A stretch of 64,000 bases of DNA from Lactarius indigo (Eukaryota; Basidiomycota; Agaricomycetes; Russulales; Russulaceae). Below, piece after piece: positions 10,999 through 21,839 of this stretch (the first letter of the stretch is position 1; each line of letters begins with the position of its first letter). The notes beneath the pieces were generated by a model. It saw only the letters and a list, made by a program, of their open reading frames with translations. It searched no databases and was not told where the DNA came from. The stretch spans positions 1,178,001 to 1,242,000 of the forward strand of contig JAFKAC010000004.1 of NCBI GenBank assembly GCA_025766275.1, read 5' to 3'. Position numbers and translations under genes: made by a program.

Positions 10999-13900
10999 CT
11001 ACTGCTCACTAATGCCCCTGAGATAAGCCCTCAAGTCCTCAACTGGTCTGACTGCCTCCATTCCCTCCAGCTCTTCCATTTCATCCTTCTCTCCAAGCCC
11101 TTCAGTAAAATTGAGTTCCCTTTTATACTTTGCCTGGAACTTGAGTATCTGTATGGCTTCCATGCTGCCTGGCTTAAGGCGGTTCCTCCTGGCTCTAGCT
11201 GTCTCCTTGCTTGCTGAGAAGACACGCTCACATGGGACTGAAGTGGCTTGAATGGGGAGTAAGTCCATGGCAAGCTTGAAGAGTGTTGGCCACTTTTTCT
11301 GGTGTTCCTGCCATTCCAACTACTGTCAGTACTCCCTAATAAAATGAACCATTCTACATACCTGCCAGAACTCAAGAATATTGGCATATTTGACTGGGGC
11401 TGCTAGATAGTCATCAACTTCACCTTCTAAGGTATTTGCCTGTGGTCTGTAGACAGGCATTGGGCCAATACCAAGGTTTGCCAAAGTGGCCTGCATGCCA
11501 CCAAATGGTTCAGGGGGTGGAGGGGGTACAGTTGATCTAGTAGGGGCTCTAGATGGTGTGTACAATGGTCTGAGCTACTTAGAATTTTAGTTTTAGAGTA
11601 GCATGATAAAATTAAAAGCACTCACTGCATCAAGGAGGTGGCGCTTTACTGCTTCAGAAACATTTGATTGGTAGTGTTGCTTGAACCATTCAAGCTTTGT
11701 CAAAGGGTTAAGAACTGTTCACATGAGATGAGAAATTATGCAGAATATTAAGACAGCCACTCACCCATTGAAAGCTGATATACTGGAAGGTCAAGGGCCT
11801 GCATAGAATATGGAACTATCTTCTCTGAAGCTTTTCCAATAATAAGACCAATGTCCTGTCTCTCAGTCTCCAAGGTATTTGCCAAGTCATTCAGGGTTTT
11901 TAAAAAGCCCTCAAATGCAGCAACTGTGCCACAAAGTGTTGGTGTCTTCTCATAAGAAAGTGATTGCTGATACCAGAAGGGGATCTAATAAATAAATTAA
12001 TAGACAATCAGAGAGAGAAAATGTCTGCACACCTGAAGAATTCTCTGAAGTCCCCCAAGGACCCTCCAATCTTCCTCATTTAATGGGTCTGGCCCTCCCT
12101 CCTGAGTAAACCTATCAATTGCCTAACTAAAAGTTAGCATTAGAATTTATTAAATGGCTTAAAAAATACCTCTCTCAAAATAAATGCCCTCTTGATCATT
12201 AAATAGGCAGAGGACCACCTGGTCTCCACATCAAGAATTAATTGCAAAGGAGGCACATTTGACTCCTTTGCAATTGTAGAAAATATATCACGCCTTCGTG
12301 ATGAGTTGCGGATCTATTATAAATAAATTAGAAAAAAAAAAGAAAAAAAGAAAAAACTCGGAAAAAGAAACAAGAAAAAGAAAAAGAAAAAGAAAAAGAA
12401 AAAGAAAAAGAAAAAGAAAAAGAAAAAGAAAAAGAAAAAGAAAAAGAAAAAGAAAAAGAAAAAGAAAAAGAAAAAGAAAAAGAAAAAGAAAAAGAAAAAG
12501 AAAAAGAAAAAGAAAAAGAAAAAGAAAAAGAAAAAGAAAAAGAAAAAGAAAAAGAAAAAGAAAAAGAAAAAGAAAAAGAAAAAGAAAAGAAAAGAAAAGA
12601 AAAGAAAAGAAAAAGAAAAGAAAAAGAAAAAGAAAAAGAAAAAAAGACAAAAAAACTCGAAAAAAAGAAGGGAAAAAGAAGAAAAAAAAGAAAAAAAAAA
12701 AAAAGGAAAGGCTCACATAAACAATAATTTGCTGAAGCCTTTTAACTTGGTCAAAACCAAGTTCAACTGCTTCCTCAAGCATTGCCTTGCATGCAAGATT
12801 TACAACATGGGCAAAGCATCTAAAAAGTGTTAGCAAAAAAATATTAAATAGTTTGACACTTACCTGATGTGGCGCTGCTCTGCAGAAAACCCAGTATTAG
12901 GATATTGCTTCTTTAACTGAGTTTCTAGTGCCTCCATCATAGAGCTGTTGTTGGATGCATTATCTGTTGTTATCCAACCAATCTTTATTTAAAAAAAAAT
13001 TAATTAGTCGAAATTTATATATAAAATGAAGTAGACATTACCTTTCTTTCAAGCCCCATCCTAGTAATGATAAAATGAAAGACCTCAGCTAACCTCTCTC
13101 CAGTGTGGGACCCAGGAAAATAGACAAATCCAATAAGGTCAGCTCTAAGGGTTAGCTTTTGCTGGCCATCTTGAGTCTGGATCTGCTCCAGCCAGTGAGC
13201 AGTAACAGCCATGTATGGCTTGAGGTCAGGGTCTGTCCACATGTCTGTGGTAAAAGAGACCCTCCCAAGGCAGCTTGTCTAAATAGAAGTTAGCCCTCAA
13301 GCACTAAGATATAATAATAAAATATTACCTGAATATGCTGAGACAAATTGTGGAGTGCCTCTGTACAGTTCTCCACAATGCGCTTCTGCATAGTGGTCCT
13401 GTGAGGGATGTCTGCATCACTCAGCTCAGGGCGGAGTAGGAGACACAGGTGGCGGAACTCTGGTCTCTCCACAATCATCATAGGCTAAAAAAAAAAAAAA
13501 AACATTAAATAGGGAAAAAAAATTAAAATTAAATAAAAAACCTGATCTGTGGCAACAATAAATTGCACAAGGCCATCTAAAAAGTTGTCTTGAGTGAAGG
13601 GAGTGCGGCGCCTAGCTTGATGCTCTACAGGAACTCCAGTAACTCTTGCAACAGCTTCTTCTCCCTCTTTACCTCTCAGCTCAATTTTGAGTCTTTGGCA
13701 CTCTGTAACCCACTCATCTGCATGGTGATTGAGCAGGTGGGACCGCAGAGGACCTGTTGCAGTAGTGGAGCGATATGAGTGTACTTTGATGGACGCATCC
13801 TCTTGATGAAGTATCCTACAAAAATAATTTTTAGAAATAAAAATAAAAATAAGAATAAAAAACTCACAAGCAAAACTTGCACTGTTTCTTCCCATCAAGA

Positions 13901-14480
13901 GCCTGAAAAAACCTCAAGGTGTCATCACCTGAGCCCAGCCTTGAACCAGCTTTTTGAGCCCTCCTTGGGCGGCGAGTTGGAGTTGGAGGGTCAGAGTTGC
14001 CTTCCTGAGGGCTATTGAAATTAGCACCACCCTCCTGAGAGCCATCTGACCCATTTCCAAGGTCAAAGTTCTCAGGTTGGGGTGAGCTAAGGCCTCCCTG
14101 TATTAAATTTGTTAAAAAATGATTATAAAATTAATAAAATAGATACTCACTTGATTGGCAGCCTGAGCAGGTGAAGAACCTGCAAAGGGGTCCTCTCCCT
14201 GCTGTGAGGGTCCAGGAGGGCCACCTGAAGCTGCAGAAGAGCCTAGATTAAAGTGCACATGTCTGGCACTGGAAACTGATGTCTGAGCAGCTGTGGATGA
14301 GACTAACACAATATGAGTGTATGGATACCATCAAAACAATGAGCACATACCATCAAGCTGAAAAGACATCTCCAAAGCACCACCAGGAAGCTCCCGCTGT
14401 TTGACCTGGCTCTTCTTGGTCTTTGGCCTTTTTGGAGTCCTCTTGGGTGTTGAAGGGGCCCTCTTCCTAGATCCAGCCAT
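10999..14480 (-). CDS. hAT transposase of hAT-2
   Basis: The start is the ATG of MAGSRKRAPSTPKR at 14480, which opens a basic, nuclear-localisation-like N-terminus. After Ser/Pro/Gln-rich exons comes a BED-type finger: CKFC near 13880, then RSHLLNHHADEW near 13740-13700. The catalytic fold carries FTTDMW near 13250, IGWITTDNAS near 12960-12990 and FAHVVNLACKA near 12800. ETRWSSAY near 12220 follows the intron that holds the AAAAAG microsatellite. The hAT dimerisation domain is in the last exon (WPTLFKLAMDLLPIQATSVP, then CERVFSASK) and the stop is at 10999. Every join I traced uses GT-AG and leaves the frame open. It differs in sequence from hAT-1, so two hAT families are present. Confidence 0.88.
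12366..12715. repeat. AAAAAG hexanucleotide microsatellite in a transposase intron
   Basis: About 36 nearly perfect AAAAAG units run from 12366 to about 12585. They then degrade to AAAAG and A-rich runs up to about 12710. On the coding (minus) strand this is a CTTTTT polypyrimidine tract just upstream of a 3' splice site. It may act as a very long polypyrimidine tract, or it may simply be expanded by slippage. Confidence 0.92.
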
Positions 14481-14879
14481 AGTAGACGTAGCCAAGAGTA
14501 GTACAAAAAAAAATAAAAGAAGCAAGCTGAAGTAGATCAGCTGAGATCAGGCAGAGATGAGGAGAGATGAGACTGTAGCAGACAGCAGGAGCCGAGACGA
14601 GAGCGTGGGAATGCGCGTCGTACATGCGGTGGCTGCGAAAATTCCTTGCCCTTGCATTGCGCAACTCGCGTTCGTGCTCGCGAGCACCACTGGCACGGGT
14701 TTACGACCCACCCTCTCTCTTGGCCACAAAGTAAGTGCTCTTTTTTTTTTGCCTGGCTCACTGACTCGCCCACACGCGCCCTCGCAGGTAACAAGGCAGC
14801 GGCAGGACCTGCCCTGCGATAGCCACGCCCCGAACCCCCAAGCCCCCAAGGCAGCCACGGCGATGGCGCCAGCCCTGGG

Positions 14880-14896
14880 GTGCGACGACCGCGACC

Positions 14897-14931
<35 letters not shown>

Positions 14932-15710
14932 TACGACCACGACCACGACTACGACCACGACCACGACCGCAACCGCAACCACGACCATGACCACCACGAC
15001 CACCACGACCACCACCGCGGCAACCGCGGCAATTGCGACCACCACGGCGACCACGACCACCACAGCAACCACCACGGCGACCGCGACCACGATCACGACC
15101 ACGATCACAACCACGATCACAACCACGACCACGGCCACGACCACGACCACGACCGCAACCGCAACCGCAACCACGACCACGACCACCACGACCACCACGA
15201 CCACCACCGCGGCAACCGCGACCACCACGGCGACCACGACCACCACCGCGGCAACCGCGACCACCACGGCGACCACGACCACCACAGCGACCACCACGGC
15301 AACCGCGACCATGACCGCGGCGACCACAACCACAACCACAACCACCACCGCAGCGACCGCGACCGCAACTGCGACCACAACCACCACCGCGACCACCACC
15401 ACCACCGCGGCAACCGCGATGACCATCGCGACAACCGCGACGACAACCGCAACCACCACCACGACCGCGGCGACCGCGACCACGACCGCGACGACAACCA
15501 CCACCGCGGCAACCGCGATTACCACCGCGGCAACCGCGACGACCATCGCGACGACTGCGACGACGACCGCGACCACCACCACCACCGCAGCGACTGCGAC
15601 CACCACCGCGACCACCACCACCACCGCGGCGACCACTACGACCACCACCGCGGCGACCGCGACCACCACCGCGACCACCACCGCCACCGCGGCGACGATG
15701 GCGATGCCTT
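14880..15710. repeat. GACCAC/CACCAC tandem array in the 5' region of hAT-2
   Basis: About 830 bp are composed of GAC, CAC, AAC, GGC and CGC triplets arranged in units of 6-18 bp (GACCACGACCAC, CACCGCGGCAACCGCGAC). No stop codon occurs in several frames on either strand, so poly-His/Asp, poly-Thr and poly-Val/Ala frames appear. These are repeat artefacts. The array sits between the transposase start and the right inverted repeat, the position of the transposase promoter and 5' leader. Confidence 0.85.
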
Positions 15711-16139
15711 CGACTCAGCCGCACCCGGGCAGTAGATAGAAAAAAAAAATGTATTCTCTATACTATGTAGTCTACAGCAATACAAATGTTTTATTTTATT
15801 TTTGTCAGAGTTTGCGCAAGGTCGTCTGAGGAGACGCCAAAAAAGAGGACTTACCCACTTTTCTTCTGAGAGCCCCAGCAGACACTGGAAACGCACGTTG
15901 AGCAAATATATTCCGTTTTTGGCCAGCTCGTTCCTGGCTCAGCCAGGCAGAATCCATTCTCGCCCGCTCACGCGTACTCACGAGCCGGGCGAGCCCTGCC
16001 TAATCTGGTCATTCCTAATCGAGCCTGGCTCAGCCCAGCTCAGCCAGCTCGCGAGCCGAGCTGAGCCAATTTTGGTCCTGAGCCGATGTGTCAGCTTGGC
16101 TCGGCTCAAAACAGCTCAGCTTGGCTGGCTCAGCCGATT

Positions 16140-16162
16140 TGAGCCGAGCCACGGCAACACTA
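16140..16162 (-). repeat. Right terminal inverted repeat of hAT-2
   Basis: It ends CCACGGCAACACTA at 16162 and is the exact reverse complement of the left end over 23 bp. Confidence 0.93.
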
Positions 16163-16170
16163 TGTGTGAG
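16163..16170. repeat. Target-site duplication, right copy (hAT-2)
   Basis: TGTGTGAG is identical to 9762-9769. Removing one copy plus the element rejoins GGGAATGTGTGAG to CGCATTGCGAC, the pre-insertion site. Confidence 0.93.
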
Positions 16171-17330
16171 CGCATTGCGACAGGAGTCACTCCAGGATTT
16201 TCTGGGAAGGCCGAAAAGGCAAAAGTGAGGCTGTTCTCCAGTATTTTGACTTTTCTCACTCCGAAATTCGAAGATGGAGTATTGGTGGGAAAGTAGAGAG
16301 GACGCGAATGACGTAGCGAACATCTATGTTGTCTGCAGATGTCGAGCGCTCTGGGAGAAGAAGACAGGGTCAAGTCTTTCTCGGCTACTAGTATCTGAGT
16401 TAGTTAGATTTACCTGGGGGGCAGAAAGAAAGGTGAGGAAAACTAGGACATTGCGTCGCACAGAAATCTCGGGGCATGGAAGCGTTGTACGTTAGTCTAC
16501 TCGAGGGTCCACCATGACCACGATGGGCCAGGGCCGACTTGGGACATCAGCACCCAGAGAAGAATATAGTACGAGCCAAGTACTACTCGGAGCTCCCAAA
16601 CGGCGGATCATGAATGCGGCTTCACGGACGCGTAGATCGATTTATCTAAGTGCCTGAATGAGGAAGGGAAAGACACCTGTCGTCTGCGTGGTTGTAGACG
16701 ATCGCGTGGAGTATAAAGCAAAGCAAAGGATATTGCGTCCCTGGTTCACTTAAGTACCGACAGAGATAGCTGTGGGTACAGACTGTAGGCCCAGAAGACG
16801 ATCCAGATCTAGAGGAGCTGAAAACGATTGGCACACAAGGTGATGACGGGTCTGAGGCCTGAAGGTGAGTGAGGCACTAAATGGGTGCGAGTGCCGTATA
16901 TACAGTAACGTAATTAGGGACTGGAAGCAGCGGGCGAAGCCCAAAGTGATCATGAGCCGCCACGCACGCGGTTATCGTACCGTACAGGTAGGGACGTAGC
17001 GGCGTTCCTGTGAACTATTTGTTTTCTAGGACACAATAAATTGATAAGGTGGCAGCGGCAAGGGCCGCATCGGCCCTGCCAATGGGTTCCTTTTGAGTGG
17101 CGTTCGTGTCACTCACGTGGGTGCTAAGTTCAACACTTACGATGGGTATTGACTCGGAGCAGCTTCGCAACTCTCGACACCTGTAGTGAAGCTGCTAGTG
17201 CTTGGCCCTTGGCATAGACTGCGCCACGGCACTGCATGGCAGCTAGCCAAATCCTAATGCTGTATATAGTACAGTTTTCCGAGGTATCTAAGGTCCTGCC
17301 AGTTACAACCAGTGCTACGACAGATAAATA
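16171..17330. other. 3' flank of DUF6533 gene A, part of a segmental duplication
   Basis: No supported gene. About 16430-16500 resembles 21710-21790 (shared AGGACATTGCGT and GCGTTGTACGT). About 16640-16740 resembles 23400-23490 (shared TTGTAGACGATCGCGTGGAG and GGATATTGCGTC). A phrase near 17270-17310 (AGTACAGTTTTCCGAGGTAT) recurs near 23820. The duplication therefore spans the whole 3' flank of the DUF6533 genes. Confidence 0.6.
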
Positions 17331-19103
17331 TCAAAGGATGTCTACAGTATGTGAGAATTGTCCATAAGCGTCGATGATCCGACGCTGCCCGTTCTCAACT
17401 TCCCGCCAGACGATGCGTCCAGAGGGAGATCCCATCTCAAAACTCTCAGCGGCGCTATGAGTATTTGTGGGGAACCAGAAGCTGCTCAGCTCAGATAGCG
17501 ACGAGGTGAAGCGTGAGTCCATGGTTTGCACCGTCCCGAGCGAGTGATGTCCATGCTGAATTCGGTCTGAACGTAACCGGAGCATAAGACGCGAAATGAG
17601 CGTCGCGGAGAGGCTAAACGTCGATGAGAATCAGTAACTGGAGGGATGTACCAGTGGGCCAAAAGATACCAACACGTTGGTTAACGGGGTCGCGGAGTTT
17701 TTCAGCAATGTCTATGCAGGGATACGAGGTAAGAAAAGCACAGAGCAGCTGTTGAGGGGGAAACGTACTGGAGCAAACTAAAGCCGATGCGGGGTCAGTG
17801 TGTGGTCGTTCTGGTACTGCAAGGGAGAGCCATACTTGCAATGTCAAAATGTTGGCCAAATTGACGAAGAAGAGTACGCTAATGGTCGACAGAATGATCA
17901 ACGGTCTAGCTAGAAGATGAGACGTGCAAATCGTACACGAAGTACAATGACCCTTGAAATGGAGATGGTCATTCGTTTGACGTAGGTTACGGTAGGAAAC
18001 GGGGATGAGCTCACCATCACGGACAAGTATCTGGATAAGTGGGGCACTGTAGCCCATCTTTACCGCTTTGTATAACGTGAGGACAAAGACAGTGACATCA
18101 AATGCCAGAAAACCGCCCCACGCGATAGATAGAACTGCATGTCATGTATTAAGAATAATCGTGCTCGCATCGCTGGGTCGGGACTCACAGTTACCTCTGA
18201 AAGAGTTCAGTTAGGTATGACTGAGAACGAAGCAGGAAACGGCGCACCCTTCATCGGAAAGCTCTAGGCTCAGATGGCAGATAGGCATTATAGGAGGTGG
18301 TACGCGAATTACCACGACCCCCGATTCTGTTGCGATCGCGATCTGTCGCCCGATCAGTTCAGAACCAAACAACGTCCGTGGTAAGTCCGTACGAAGCCAA
18401 CAATGATACTCGCTCCGATCAATGCGGCTAGGGCCAATAAGATGCGGTTGTTCTTGTTATATAGTGCGTATATCCGCATCGAACAGAGTACTAACACGAC
18501 TATATGGTGAGATTTCCGAGATGTTGGTACGGTAGCTCACCGGCAACGAGCAGTTGCAATGCCATGCCAAAGTAGCCCTTGTAATGATGTTTTTGCCAGC
18601 TATCTTGGTGTTAACAAAACGGTCGGCGAATGTAGGGGAGCTTGGGCACGTACGCATTTTGGGGCTAGGGATGAGAGGCGTGGCGATCAAACCAACGCAG
18701 ACGGTATTGCGAAGAATTGCTGTACCCACCTCGCACGACTCGTTGGGAATTAGACCTATGATAATCGGTATGTGCCCCAAAATGGCAAAGTAACGGTTGA
18801 GGAAGAAAACGGACGAGACCCATCCCGTACGGTAGGGGTTCGGCCAGAAATACTCGACCTCACGGGACAAGGTGAGTGCATAGTCATAATAAAGAATCGC
18901 TAACATTGCTCTGAGCCACCGAAAGCCATGACATGACTGCTGCAGACTCACCAACAGGGAATGTATTCAACACGTAGTTCAGTCTGTTCAGATACCTGTA
19001 ATAATAATTTCGAGTCAATGCGTTGTTGGGAAGCATTCTAGAGACAAAGCAGATCGTACAAATTCCTCTCGATGGCTGTGATTTCGTCGACAGACAATGC
19101 CAT
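17331..19103 (-). CDS. DUF6533-family seven-helix-like membrane protein (copy A)
   Basis: Function unknown; the family is common in Agaricomycetes and predicted to span the membrane several times. The start is the ATG of MALSVDEITAIERN (19103). Exon 2 gives YLNRLNYVLNTFPVG. The next exon carries the DUF6533 signature (ILYYDYALTLSREVEYFWP, then FFLNRYFAILGHIP). Later exons are hydrophobic (GMALQLLVA; RIYALYNKNNRILLALAA; VLSIAWGGFLAFDVTVFVL; PLIILSTISVLFFVNLANIL). The last exon is a soluble tail of about 85 residues starting MLRLRSDRIQ and ending at 17331. Exons are separated by introns of about 50-60 nt. The copy at 23888-25631 has the same exon order. The minor differences between the copies preserve frame, so both look functional. 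Confidence 0.78.
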
Positions 19104-19709
19104 GAGTCCCTGGCGGGGAAGAAAAGGGTAAAGTTGGCCGTCATTTCGCCAAGGAACTGACAAGGTTGATATACAAATGCCCAGCCAAAGTGGGCCAACA
19201 AGTGAGCACTGAAGTTCACAGATTTGAAATTCATTTCCGGAACCTGACACCTTCATGGCGGGCGCCGTTCGTCTTTCCTTGAATGAGACAGGCGCAAAAG
19301 GGCTTGCAAAAGGGAGTGACCGTCGTCGACGTCACACTATTACACTTTTGAATATGAATGGGTCACGTCATCTTCACACGGTTTGCCTGATTGACCCATG
19401 CTTCGTCCTATACATAACCAACCAAGTGGCAGGTCATTTCCAATGTTATTTTTTTCATATCCCTTCCGTGTCGTGCGCCTTAGTCAAGGTACCGAGGGCA
19501 AAGGGACTAACTGCGCTGAACCCCATATCAAGCCCACTCAAGACAAAGGGGGGTTACTATACAAGTCATTAAATGTTGCTTTCTGCTTGTTTCTTGCGCA
19601 TACTACTTGGCGTACAGTACTCTTCACCAGGATGAAGTCAAGGTAATCAAGCATAACGAGCTTGGTGACGAGCCCATCATCTGATACACATCCCCTGGAG
19701 GAGTTATCC
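19104..19709. other. 5' flank of DUF6533 gene A with a block conserved in copy B
   Basis: About 19255-19550 aligns with about 25745-26055. The best block is near 19425-19455 versus 25917-25947 (AACCAAGTGGC, then GGTCATTTCCAATGTTATTT). No gene is supported here. The block could be promoter sequence or simply the least diverged part of the duplication. Confidence 0.5.
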
Positions 19710-20010
19710 GAGTCTCTGACGGCAATTCACTGTCGGATACGAGTGTACATGTCGTGTTTCATGAAGTAGACAAAGTTAGATCACACCGGCGGTAAACGAG
19801 GTGCAACCACAGGCAGCAGCCACGAAGCATGGAAGGAAGTACCGTGGATATTTGGCCCAGAAAGAGTGAGAAAGATGCGTAGCGGGCCGCACTGGCCCTC
19901 GGTCTTGCGGTCGTGATCGTGCCCCCAGTGAAAGGACTAGGAACTGAGATTTCAGCCGAGGAGTAAGGTGGTGAATCACGGATGGCGTGACTGACGCAAT
20001 TGGTACCCCG
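19710..20010 (-). pseudogene. Truncated copy of the MFS transporter (middle exons only)
   Basis: On the minus strand the segment reads SRPQDRGPVRPATHLS, then YFLPCFVAAACGCTSFTAGVI. This corresponds to SRPQDRWPHVFSHHFW...YFLPCFVTAACGCASFTASVI of the transporter at 6740-8561. The intron that follows is also recognisable (GTGTACATGTCGTGTTTCATG against ATACATATGTCATGTTTCGTG). Both the N-terminal half and the C-terminal half are absent. Immediately upstream, at about 20010, the sequence jumps to the equivalent of about 8955, so a deletion of roughly 1.1 kb removed the first exons. Confidence 0.78.
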
Positions 20011-20470
20011 TGGGTGTGGTCCACGCTATAACACGAAAAGTGGTGGTCCCAGCCAAATAGACTTGTAACCAAAACCAGCCGGAGAACGAGGGACGAGAGG
20101 GTCGCAAAGAGGTTAGAGAGTCCTCGGTTCTGCAAAGCCGCTACCCCCATAGGGGTAGAGAAAAGGACACTGCCAGCCAAGTGCAGCGTGGACCAGCCGT
20201 GTTCGCCGTTCGTGCGTTCGTGGAGTCGGGCCGGCATCTTGATTCGGTGGGAGGACTGTGGTGGAAGCCTGCTCAGCCCCTGCTCCATCCCCGACAGTAG
20301 AGAAGAAAGTCATATGGACTATCTGTTCACTGGGCCTGTCACCATCCTACGTATGTCTCTTCAGCTAGTCGCACTTCTATAGCTACATTCTCCTTCTCTA
20401 GACTCTACCTACAGTGCTAGTACTTATCGGGATCGCAACATTCATCAAACTAAAAGACGCGCGAGGCGAA
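20011..20470. repeat. Duplicate of the MFS 5' flank (matches about 8950-9450)
   Basis: Shared phrases in the same order are CACGCTATAACACGAAAAG, TCGCCGTTCG, GGAGTCGGGCCGG, TGGACTATYTG, CTTCTCTAGACTC and GGATCGCA. Divergence is substantial, with many small indels. Confidence 0.7.
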
Positions 20471-21839
20471 GTAGACGAGCACGAAGAGTCTATCCAGGCG
20501 TGAGGATACTGTAAGGTAAACAAGAGGTAAGTATTCTCACCTCAGGAATCGCGCATGTAAGAGTGATGTCTGAAGTGCTCGGTACGAGCGAGCGAGAGTA
20601 TTTAACTACGGGACAAAAAATGAAAAGTTCGCCGGTCTGAGCCGAAGCGAGGCACGAGCGAAGGCTTAGAGCATAGTCTTTGCGCGAGCGGACAGGGCGG
20701 CACGTGCTCATCTCCTTCCTCCGTGCCGCCACCTGTCCAACCATATTTTCAGCCGGTTCAAAGAACCGTATCTTTTTATTTCGCCCACCCGCCACACCCT
20801 AGTTTATTCAAAAACGCCAAAGGATTGATGAAACGGCGTTATCTGAGTCCCTCAATCGCGGGCGCATCTCGGGCCGGGTTTTTTCCCACCCGCCCGTCGC
20901 GACCTCGCCTCGGACACAGAAACCCCGGTTTTTCAATCGAGAAGCGCTTCGTGCTTCCGCCCAGTCTCTACTTTCCCACCGCGTATCTACATAGTCACCT
21001 GCTTCCATGCACACACTCCCCCTTCCCGCTTCGCCCCGCATACCCCATCAATTGAATAATACATTTCGCCCCCTTTCCGTTTTTTCCCTTCTCTCCCCAT
21101 GCCCTCGCGCCGGTTGTTCTTCTCCCCAGCCTCCCGCGTTACGCTTCCCAATCGGCGTTACATTCTTCCCGCGGTAAGCCAAGGTAAGCGACTCACAAAG
21201 AGTACTACTATAACGCTAGCGGGTATGCCAAAATGAACTGGACAGACGAACGATTTGTATAAGGCTAGGCTAAAGTAGTCAGAATCCGAATCCGAATAAC
21301 GTCACGCATGAAATATGAAATGCGCTGAATCTCAACACCGTCTCTGTTGTCTGGGGGGGACAGAGTTAAGGCTTCCACGGCCAAAGAATAATTTATGAGA
21401 GATAGATGGTTCGTGATGGATGGATAGACGAACACACTCGAGGTCTCGAACAGCTCAACGTGAGTGTGGCAAGCATAGAAAATAAGCACGGTGACAAGAT
21501 GCACCAAACCCCAAGCCAGATTGAGTAAGACCCCGATAGGTGCGTCATCCCGTTAGAAACAGTGCAGTCAGTTCTCGTCCAGAATCGCACCAGCTGACAG
21601 AGTAACAAGGAGCGTGGCCAAATCTACCCTTCGTGAGCAGACCTACGGTGCACGGGCTGAGTGCTAGGGGAGGGCTGAGTGACATGCGGCACTATCCAGG
21701 GGAAGATAGAAAGGTGAGGATAGGACATTGCGTTGCCTGGAGAAGGTAGAGCACGGAGGCGTTGTACGTCGGTCTACCTAAGGACTTGCCGTGACATGAT
21801 GGGCTGTGGTCAACTCGAAAGTGCACTACCAAAAGTGTT
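20471..21839. other. Intergenic stretch without a supported gene
   Basis: About 20690-21160 is C-rich on the plus strand, with Pro/Ser-rich shadow frames. I see no domain. About 21710-21790 matches 16430-16500 and marks the 3' border of the DUF6533 duplication before the copia insertion. Confidence 0.5.

Larger units (their letters stand above)
9770..16162 (-). mobile_element. Complete hAT DNA transposon (hAT-2), about 6.4 kb
   Basis: The element is bounded by perfect inverted repeats of at least 23 bp. The left end starts TAGTGTTGCCGTGGCTCGG at 9770, and the right end is its reverse complement ending at 16162. It is flanked by identical 8-bp duplications. Subterminal zones (9785-9965 and 15920-16150) are packed with short GGCTCAGCTTGG-like motifs in both orientations, as expected for hAT transposase binding sites. 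Inside are a minus-strand transposase gene (10999-14480), a CTC/GCC array, an AAAAAG microsatellite and a GACCAC array. Perfect ends, a perfect duplication and an open transposase indicate a recent insertion and possibly an autonomous element. Confidence 0.93.

Noticed and set aside
10117..11026. Arg/Ser/Pro-rich frames of more than 200 codons in three forward frames
   Set aside because: All frames are open because of the CTC/GCC repeat unit; it lies in the transposon's non-coding end.
12298..12836. Lys/Arg-rich (plus) and Phe/Leu-rich (minus) reading frames of 140-182 codons
   Set aside because: They are translations of the AAAAAG microsatellite inside a transposase intron.
14880..15710. 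CRISPR-like array
   Set aside because: Units are 6-18 bp without spacers of constant length, and the window is eukaryotic.
14537..15739. Very long poly-His/Asp, poly-Thr, poly-Val/Ala and Gly/Arg frames on both strands
   Set aside because: The GAC/CAC array lacks stop codons in several frames; there is no domain, no conserved start and no intron logic.
9785..16150. GCTCAGCTTGG-like clusters as promoter or CpG elements of host genes
   Set aside because: They lie just inside the hAT-2 ends in both orientations and are better explained as subterminal transposase-binding repeats.
20717..21055. Pro/Ser-rich plus-strand frame as a possible small secreted protein
   Set aside because: No signal peptide; the composition follows from a C-rich stretch, and there is no supporting intron or homologue.
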